Positions 14,116 to 18,984 of a DNA stretch of 18,984 bases are shown here, piece by piece; position 1 is the first letter of the stretch; each line of letters begins with the position of its first letter. The stretch covers positions 11,871 through 30,854 of the forward strand of contig JAADHY010000776.1 of the NCBI GenBank assembly GCA_013151585.1, read 5' to 3'. The position numbers and the translations under genes are program-made. A model generated the notes under the pieces. The model did no database searches, was not told the origin of the DNA, and saw only the letters and a list, made by a program, of their open reading frames with translations. The stretch comes from Planctomycetota bacterium. GTDB lineage: Bacteria; Planctomycetota; Planctomycetia; Planctomycetales; Planctomycetaceae.

Positions 14116-16998
14116 ATGACCCGCATTCATCTTTGCTGTCTGGTCACTGCCTTGGCTTTTCCGATGGCGTGGCCCGCGGACCAATGGGCTTGCGCACGAG
14201 CTGCGGAGGATACGGTCTTCCCCGGTCGGGATTGGCAGGAAGCATCTCCCGAATCGCAACACGTGGATTCGCGGAAGCTCCAGACCGCCATCGATCACTT
14301 GAAGCAGCACGCCGGCCGTCACGGCGTCCGCCGGATGGTCATCGTGCGAAACGGGCGGATGATTTGGCGGGGGCCCGAAGCGGACCTGCGGCAAGGCATC
14401 TGGTCGATCACGAAAGCGTTCACGAGCACCGCTCAGGGACTGCTGATCCAAGACGGCAAATGCTCGCTCGACACAAAAGCCGCTCGCTTCAACCCGCGCG
14501 ATCTGGCCGAACATTATCCGGACGTCACGCTGCGTCACTTCGCCACGATGACCTCCGGCTACGACGGCGTGGGCGGCTTCTACGACTTCGCCCCCGGACA
14601 CCGGGGGGATCAGAACGCGTGGGTGCGCCCAGAGCGGCCGTTTTTCCGGCCCGGCGAAAAGTTTCAGTACTGGGATGAGGCCATGCAGCAGTACGGTTAC
14701 GTGCTGACGCAAATCGCCGGCGAGTCGCTCGAGCAATACCTGAAACGCCGAATTCTCGACCCGATCGGCATCACCCATTTCCGGTGGAAAAAGGATCAAA
14801 CCGGCAAAGTGCTGAACTGGACGGGCGGCATTGAAATTTCCGCCAGCGACTTGGCTCGTTTCGGCCTCTTGTATTTGAATCGCGGGCAGTGGAACAGCCG
14901 GCGGCTTCTCAGCAGCGAATGGGTCGAAGCCGCCACTCGGGTGCAAGTGCCACCGTGGTTGCCGAACGCGCTGCCTCAGAGCAACCGAAAGGGAGCGGGT
15001 CTTTACGGCTATCACTGGTGGGTGAACAGTCGGGGCCCGGATGGCAGCCGGCCTTGGCCCCACGCCCCGATCGAAACCTACTGCCGCAGCGGCTACAACA
15101 ACAACGACCTGTTTGTCGTTCCGCCGTGGAACATGGTCATCGTGCGTCTGGGCATGGATCAAGCCGACCGGGAAATCACCGACGCCGTTTATGACGAGTT
15201 CCTGCGGCTGATCGGCGAAGCGATTCAGGACCCGGTCGTCGAAGGCGAGCGGCGAGTTTGGCATCCTGTGACGGTGACGTTTCGCGGGCCGACGGCATCC
15301 GAGACGGACGACGACCCCAACCCGTTTCTTGACTATCGCCTGCAGGTCGTCTTTCGCGGGCCGTCGGGTCAGACGTACGACGTGCCCGGCTTCTTTGATG
15401 GCGACGGATTCGGCGGCGGCGCGGGCAACGTATGGCGAGTTCGGTTTACGCCAGACGAACCGGGCCGCTGGAGCTTCCGAGCCTCATTCCGCAAAGGTCG
15501 GCACGTCGCTATCCAGCCGCAAGAAAACGCCGGACAGCCGCTGGCCTTCGATGGAGCCGCCGGGCACTTTCTGGTTCGTCCGGCCGCCGACAAGCCGCCC
15601 TCCGACCTGGACGGGCTCAATCCCTTCGATCCGACCGCTCCGACCGAGCCGGGCTTCTTGCAATGGGGGCGGCTCCAGTACGTCGGCGGGCACTATCTGA
15701 AGTTTCGCGATGGTCCCTACTGGGTTCGCGGCGGCACGGACAGTCCCGAGAACTTCTTGGCTTATGCCGGCTTTGACAACACGCCGCCCAGCCACCGGTA
15801 CGCGGCGCACACAACCGACTGGCGGCCGGGCGATCCGGATTGGGGCGACGGCCGCGGTCGCGGCATCATCGGAGCGCTGAATTACCTGGCGTCCAAGCAC
15901 GTCAACAGCATCTACTTCCTGGTGATGAACGTCGGCGGGGACGGCAAGGACGTCTGGCCCTGGGTCGGGCGGCCGAATCCCAAGGGCAGCCCAAAAAACG
16001 ACAATCTGCATTACGACATCAGCAAACTGCGGCAGTGGAACGTTGTGTTCGACCACGCCCAACGGCGAGGCATCTTCCTCCACTTCGTTTTCAACGAGGC
16101 CGAAGCGCCGAACAAACGGGAGCTCGATGACGGCGAGCTCGGTCCGGAACGGAAGTTGTACTACCGCGAGATCATCGCCCGGTTCGGCCATCATTTGGCT
16201 CTGGAATGGAACTTGTGCGAAGAGTACAACCTGGGCTTCGATTTGGGCTCGGAACGCGTGAAGTCGTTTGCCGCGTACGTGCAAGCCGTAGATCCGTACG
16301 ATCATCCGATCGCGGTTCACTCGGCGGGCGATCCCTTAAGGGCGTTACGATTCACTTTCGGGGATCCACGTTTCAGCATGACTTCGATCCAGCTCGGCCA
16401 GCGCCGCATCGATACCTTGACCGAAGCTTTCCGACGAGCCACGCAAGAAGGCTGCCGGTCGCCATGGATGAGTTCACGGTCGATCGCGGCCAGCCGCAGG
16501 CTCATCTGGCGGTCAACGACCCGGACGGCCACCGCAAAGAAAAAATCTGGCCGACGTACCTTTCGGGCGGCATGGTGGAGTTTATCCTGGAGGACACGCT
16601 CAAGACCGACAGCTTCAAGACGCCCGCCCTCTCCAAGCTGTGGGACTACACGTGGTACGCCCGGAAGTTCCTGGAGCAGATTCCATTCTGGCAAATGGAG
16701 CCAGCGGACGAACTCATCACGGGCGCCGGGACGATCTCCGTCGGTCGCCACGGTGGGAAGACCTTCCCGCTGGGGGCCCAAGTCTTGGCGAAGCCGGGAG
16801 AGGTCTACGCCGTCTACCTGCCCAAAGCCCGCCCGACCGGCACGATCGACCTGTCGGCTGATCGGGGGGCGTTCACCTTGCGCTGGTACAATCCCAGAAC
16901 AGGCCGCTTCGAAGGGCCGCAGCGAACCGTTTCAGCCGGCGGGCGGGTCCCGCTCGGCCCACCACCGGCGGACCCGCAAAAGGATTGGGCGGTGCTGA
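14116..16998 (+). CDS. Serine beta-lactamase-like hydrolase fused to DUF5060-type glycosidase; frameshifted near codon 779
   Basis: Start ATG 14116 has GGAGG 8 nt upstream; the frame itself opens at 14041. A signal peptide (1-30) indicates export. Residues about 40-370 are a class C beta-lactamase/esterase-like domain: nucleophile motif SITK (Ser97, Lys100), Tyr185 in FQYWDEAM in place of the usual Y-x-N, PIGITHFRW, and SGYNNNDLFVVPP near 325-337. Without a stop the frame continues into a DUF5060-like beta domain (about 378-490: VWHPVTVTFRG, GFFDGDGFGGG, FTPDEPGRWSFRASF) and a TIM-barrel glycosidase (about 500-779: YWVRGGTDSPENFLAY, LALEWNLCEEYN with candidate acid/base Glu702/703). After Gly779 (codon 16450-16452) the residues turn arginine/serine-rich and family-unlike, so codons 780 to the stop at 16998 are an artefact of a frameshift. 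The genuine C-terminus is in the frame ending at 17015. With one base restored the product would be about 966 aa. Substrate unknown, probably a polysaccharide. Confidence 0.85.
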   Translation: MTRIHLCCLVTALAFPMAWPADQWACARAAEDTVFPGRDWQEASPESQHVDSRKLQTAIDHLKQHAGRHGVRRMVIVRNGRMIWRGPEADLRQGIWSITKAFTSTAQGLLIQDGKCSLDTKAARFNPRDLAEHYPDVTLRHFATMTSGYDGVGGFYDFAPGHRGDQNAWVRPERPFFRPGEKFQYWDEAMQQYGYVLTQIAGESLEQYLKRRILDPIGITHFRWKKDQTGKVLNWTGGIEISASDLARFGLLYLNRGQWNSRRLLSSEWVEAATRVQVPPWLPNALPQSNRKGAGLYGYHWWVNSRGPDGSRPWPHAPIETYCRSGYNNNDLFVVPPWNMVIVRLGMDQADREITDAVYDEFLRLIGEAIQDPVVEGERRVWHPVTVTFRGPTASETDDDPNPFLDYRLQVVFRGPSGQTYDVPGFFDGDGFGGGAGNVWRVRFTPDEPGRWSFRASFRKGRHVAIQPQENAGQPLAFDGAAGHFLVRPAADKPPSDLDGLNPFDPTAPTEPGFLQWGRLQYVGGHYLKFRDGPYWVRGGTDSPENFLAYAGFDNTPPSHRYAAHTTDWRPGDPDWGDGRGRGIIGALNYLASKHVNSIYFLVMNVGGDGKDVWPWVGRPNPKGSPKNDNLHYDISKLRQWNVVFDHAQRRGIFLHFVFNEAEAPNKRELDDGELGPERKLYYREIIARFGHHLALEWNLCEEYNLGFDLGSERVKSFAAYVQAVDPYDHPIAVHSAGDPLRALRFTFGDPRFSMTSIQLGQRRIDTLTEAFRRATQEGCRSPWMSSRSIAASRRLIWRSTTRTATAKKKSGRRTFRAAWWSLSWRTRSRPTASRRPPSPSCGTTRGTPGSSWSRFHSGKWSQRTNSSRAPGRSPSVATVGRPSRWGPKSWRSRERSTPSTCPKPARPARSTCRLIGGRSPCAGTIPEQAASKGRSEPFQPAGGSRSAHHRRTRKRIGRC

Positions 16999-17015
16999 TC
17001 GAGAGGGCTCGATGA
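16453..17015 (+). pseudogene. Out-of-frame C-terminal part of the glycosidase (nucleophile and collagen-binding-like domain)
   Basis: In the frame ending at 17015 the family sequence resumes: LPVAMDEFTVDRG (candidate nucleophile Glu in MDEF), HRKEKIWPTYLSGGMVEF, LWDYTWYARKFLEQIPFWQMEP, then a C-terminal domain with KPGEVYAVYLPKA and TLRWYNPRTGRFEGP, like the putative collagen-binding domain (PF12904) that ends many DUF5060/DUF4038 glycosidases. The upstream frame ends sensibly at TQEG, and inserting one base after 16452 (GGC to GGCC) gives EGLPVAMDEF. No slippery heptamer (X-XXY-YYZ) or downstream pseudoknot is obvious, so programmed frameshifting is not supported. It is either a true single-base deletion or a sequencing/assembly error. 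This segment has no start of its own with a good ribosome site. Confidence 0.85.
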
Positions 17016-17063
17016 TCATCGCCGTTGAAGCGGGGCTGGCAGAAACGCTTGAGGCCGAACGAG

Positions 17064-18320
17064 TCAGGACGCCGCCCCACTTTCACCTTCGCGCCGGGAG
17101 ACCGCCCGCCGCCGACTCTCCTTCTTCGATCGGCGCCTCGCCCGACGACGCATCCCCGCGTAGGCTCGTTTCCACTTTTCAGGCAAGCGATCGGCGTCGA
17201 TCGATTCGAGCAACCGAGCCGCCTCTTCGCCGTCGCCCGACGCCAGCAGCACGCTCGCCAACTGCATGCGAGCGGCCGTGGCGTTGGTCGAATCAGGAAA
17301 ACGGACCACATATTCCCGGAGCATCGACAGCGCTTTTTCCCAGCGTCGCGACTTGCACAGGCCGATGGCCAGCTTCCACAAATCGGGCTCTGGCAGTTTC
17401 GCCGCCGGGCCAACCCGTTGCAGCTCTTCGTAGTCCTCGAAAGCCTGCTCGAAACGTCCTTTAGCGATGGCCTCGCGCACCCCGTCGATCGAGACCGTCC
17501 GAAGCCGTGGTCGAGCTTCCTGGCGTTCGCCAGCGATTCGGATGACCGGCGGCGGGGATGTCCTTTCCGTTTCGGGACGATGTCCGGGCCCTAGAATGCG
17601 GCCTCTTTGCGCTTCGGTTCGATGCCGGTACGGTTCATAGCTGGGCCGCCCGTGGCGGCCAGCCAGAACGCTGAGCAAGTCCCAATTCTCGCAGTCCACC
17701 AAGTCTCGTTTCAGCATGTACAGACCCGCGGCGAATCCGAGCGTCGCACCGATTACGTGCAAAACGGCCGAGCTGATCGAAAAGCCGCCCAACCAGGCCA
17801 GAAGCAAGTCGATGCCGATGTAAAACAAAGCAACCAAATAGATGGGAAGGTCAAACCAGATCGGATAGTAAAACAAAAACACGACGAAATTGATCTCGTT
17901 CAAGGGAGCCCAGACGAGGGCAATCGCGATCAACGCGTAAATGCAAAGCGATGCTCCGCCCGCCCCCTCGGCCGTCGTCGACCCGACCACCGTCGCAAGT
18001 TGCAGCAAAAAACCGGCGAGAACTCCGATCCCTACATAAAGGGTCAAGAACCGCCGCCACCCGATCTTTCCTTCCACAACCAGGCCGAAGCACCACAGAA
18101 AAAACATGTTGCCAATCAGATGGTCCAGCCCGAAATGCACGAAATTGTGCGTGACCCATTGGAGCGGGTGCAGACCTTGTCCGAACTGAAGCGCCCACGT
18201 TTCGGCGCGGGAACCGAAGCCGCCGCCGGTCCAGATGAAAGCCGCGATGTTCGCGGCAATTAGTCCCCCTGTTCCCCAAGGACGGTGGTACAACGGCGCA
18301 TCGCTACTGATCGGAAACAC
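17064..18320 (-). CDS. Rhomboid-family intramembrane protease-like protein with C-terminal helical-repeat domain
   Basis: 418 aa. I choose GTG 18320, with GAGGA 7 nt upstream, giving MFPISSDAPLYH. The longer frame would need TTG at 18362 and has no ribosome site. Residues 15-205 form about six membrane segments with rhomboid landmarks: THNFVHFGLDHLIGNMFFLW (58-76, His-rich loop and Asn71), catalytic-serine region GGASLCIYAL (Ser124), and catalytic His188 in SAVLHVIGATLGFAAG. The usual GxSG motif reads GASL here, so the residue after Ser is Leu instead of Gly. A charged linker (about 225-285) leads to a C-terminal part (about 290-400) with two TPR-like helical pairs (EAIAKGRFEQAFEDYEELQ; CKSRRWEKALSMLREYVVRFPDS) and a very basic tail. 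It probably cleaves or binds membrane proteins, with the C-terminal part docking partners (inferred). It is convergent with the glycosidase gene, 48 bp apart. Confidence 0.88.
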   Translation of the reverse strand: MFPISSDAPLYHRPWGTGGLIAANIAAFIWTGGGFGSRAETWALQFGQGLHPLQWVTHNFVHFGLDHLIGNMFFLWCFGLVVEGKIGWRRFLTLYVGIGVLAGFLLQLATVVGSTTAEGAGGASLCIYALIAIALVWAPLNEINFVVFLFYYPIWFDLPIYLVALFYIGIDLLLAWLGGFSISSAVLHVIGATLGFAAGLYMLKRDLVDCENWDLLSVLAGRHGRPSYEPYRHRTEAQRGRILGPGHRPETERTSPPPVIRIAGERQEARPRLRTVSIDGVREAIAKGRFEQAFEDYEELQRVGPAAKLPEPDLWKLAIGLCKSRRWEKALSMLREYVVRFPDSTNATAARMQLASVLLASGDGEEAARLLESIDADRLPEKWKRAYAGMRRRARRRSKKESRRRAVSRREGESGAAS

Positions 18321-18457
18321 GTCGAGGTCCTCTTCTGTGCAAAGATGAGCGGCCTTGAACAATCAACGCTGAAGTGAAACGCGTGCTCGCCTTCAGTGTC
18401 TGCGTACACAGGGATCTGCGCACAGTGCCCGCATCTTGCGAGTCTTTACTGGCTGCT

Positions 18458-18528
18458 GTAGCCGAAGGCGCCAGCCTTTGGCCACAGGTTTGCCGGGGAG
18501 GTGCCAAACGCGTGGCGCGTTCGGCTAC
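18458..18528. repeat. Palindromic module B, copy 2 (71 bp)
   Basis: The outer ends are GTAGCCGAA...TTCGGCTAC, with arms of 25 and 26 nt around a 20-nt spacer. It matches the reverse complement of 9235-9295 except for the spacer and one arm base. Each arm can fold alone or the two arms can pair with each other, so the unit can form either two small hairpins or one long one. Confidence 0.75.
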
Positions 18529-18547
18529 GGTCGAAGATCCTTTTGGG

Positions 18548-18569
18548 TTGCGGCCGAAGGCCGCGTTAG
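18548..18569. repeat. Palindromic module A, next to module B copy 2
   Basis: TTGCGGCC-GAA-GGCCGCGTTAG: the core stem GCGGCC/GGCCGC with a 3-nt loop. It lies 19 nt from module B, on the same side of B as in the inverted composite at 9207-9295. The sequence between them (GATCCTTTTGGGTT on the plus strand) also resembles the reverse complement of 9159-9172. Confidence 0.65.
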
Positions 18570-18984
18570 GATCCAAGTAGTATTCCATGGAGATGAAGCA
18601 GAAACGGTGTACCCAGCATCACAGGAATCCCGAGGTCCGTCCGTTTCATGACTGCGTTGTTGGATAATAACGTCTGGGTCGCTCCAGAGGATCAAGAAAA
18701 AAGCTCGATCCGATCAAACGCAAGGGAAACGAAACCAGTCCCAGTCGATTAGATTGACCCAATTCGCCCTCAGTCGGAGAACTCGGGTTAGGTCGGTTCT
18801 GCCTGCAGCCCGACGAGCGGATGGCCCCGCTCGCTTCCCTCTTCCCGCGCCGTGGTTTCTTGTGTGTCGGCCGTGACGAGTGTAACCGGTCTTCGGAGTC
18901 GTTTTGAGAGCGAGAGGTTAAGCTGGGGTTGGAGCGAACAAGAAACGGCTTACGTGCGTTGGCTGCGGAGGGCCAGAAACCGGA

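Larger units (their letters stand above)
18321..18984. other. 664-bp region upstream of the rhomboid gene, to the right edge
   Basis: It holds the rhomboid ribosome site (just right of 18320) and a composite palindromic repeat (18458-18569). I see no supported gene. A 34-codon frame (18648-18752, ATG) and a frame open from 18792 to the edge are noted but not called. The promoter of the rhomboid gene must lie here but is not recognisable. Confidence 0.6.

Noticed and set aside
15484..16320. 278-codon open frame on the minus strand inside the glycosidase gene
   Set aside because: It is antisense to a clearly coding sequence and shows no domain; long antisense frames are expected at this GC content.
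18648..18752. 34-codon ATG frame (MTALLDNNVW...) near the right end
   Set aside because: Too short, with no clear ribosome site and no recognised family. A small protein is possible but unsupported.
18792..18984. Plus-strand frame open to the right edge (ending SWGWSEQETAYVRWLRRARN)
   Set aside because: Only 64 codons open, no convincing start, and no identifiable domain. It needs the sequence beyond the edge.

Overview
The window looks like a piece of a Planctomycetota chromosome, probably Pirellulales-like. This is inferred from gene content, not from a marker gene: high GC, a formylglycine-type sulfatase, a DUF5060-type glycosidase, a long CusB with two heavy-metal-binding motifs, a rhomboid fused to a helical-repeat tail, and many palindromic intergenic repeats. 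I see no rRNA, tRNA, CRISPR array, transposase or phage gene.

Left part (1-5964, minus strand): a heavy-metal (copper/silver type) efflux locus. In transcription order it has a small metal-binding lipoprotein (5495-5031), a CusB-type adaptor (4680-2353) and a CusA-type RND pump (starts at 1744, runs off the left edge). No outer-membrane TolC/CusC channel is visible. The genes are separated by gaps of 350 and 608 bp, and the larger gap holds palindromic sequence.

Middle left (5965-9459, minus strand): a tight pair, a sodium:solute symporter (9029-7458) followed 23 bp later by an arabinose/fucose-type sugar isomerase (7434-5965). This is probably uptake plus isomerisation of one sugar. Upstream lies a 430-bp repeat-rich intergenic region.

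Middle right (9460-13606): holA (DNA polymerase III delta, GTG start 11927) is followed at 47 bp by an exported sulfatase (10878-9460) with a small terminator-like structure after it. Divergent from holA is a plus-strand phosphohexomutase-like protein (12215-13606) that lacks the catalytic serine loop, an intact metal loop and domain IV, so it is probably a pseudoenzyme.

Right part (14116-18984): an exported serine-hydrolase/glycosidase fusion (14116 onward, plus strand) is broken by a net -1 frameshift near 16452; its true C-terminus continues in another frame to 17015. Convergent to it is a rhomboid-family protein with a divergent active-site motif (18320-17064, GTG start). The last ~660 bp hold a composite palindromic repeat and no supported gene.

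The most unusual non-coding signal is a family of palindromic modules. Module A (TTGCGGCC-loop-GGCCGCGTT) occurs four times (5518, 9045, 9207, 18548). Module B (paired arms beginning GTAGCCGAA) occurs twice (9235, 18458). Modules A and B form the same composite in opposite orientation about 9.2 kb apart.
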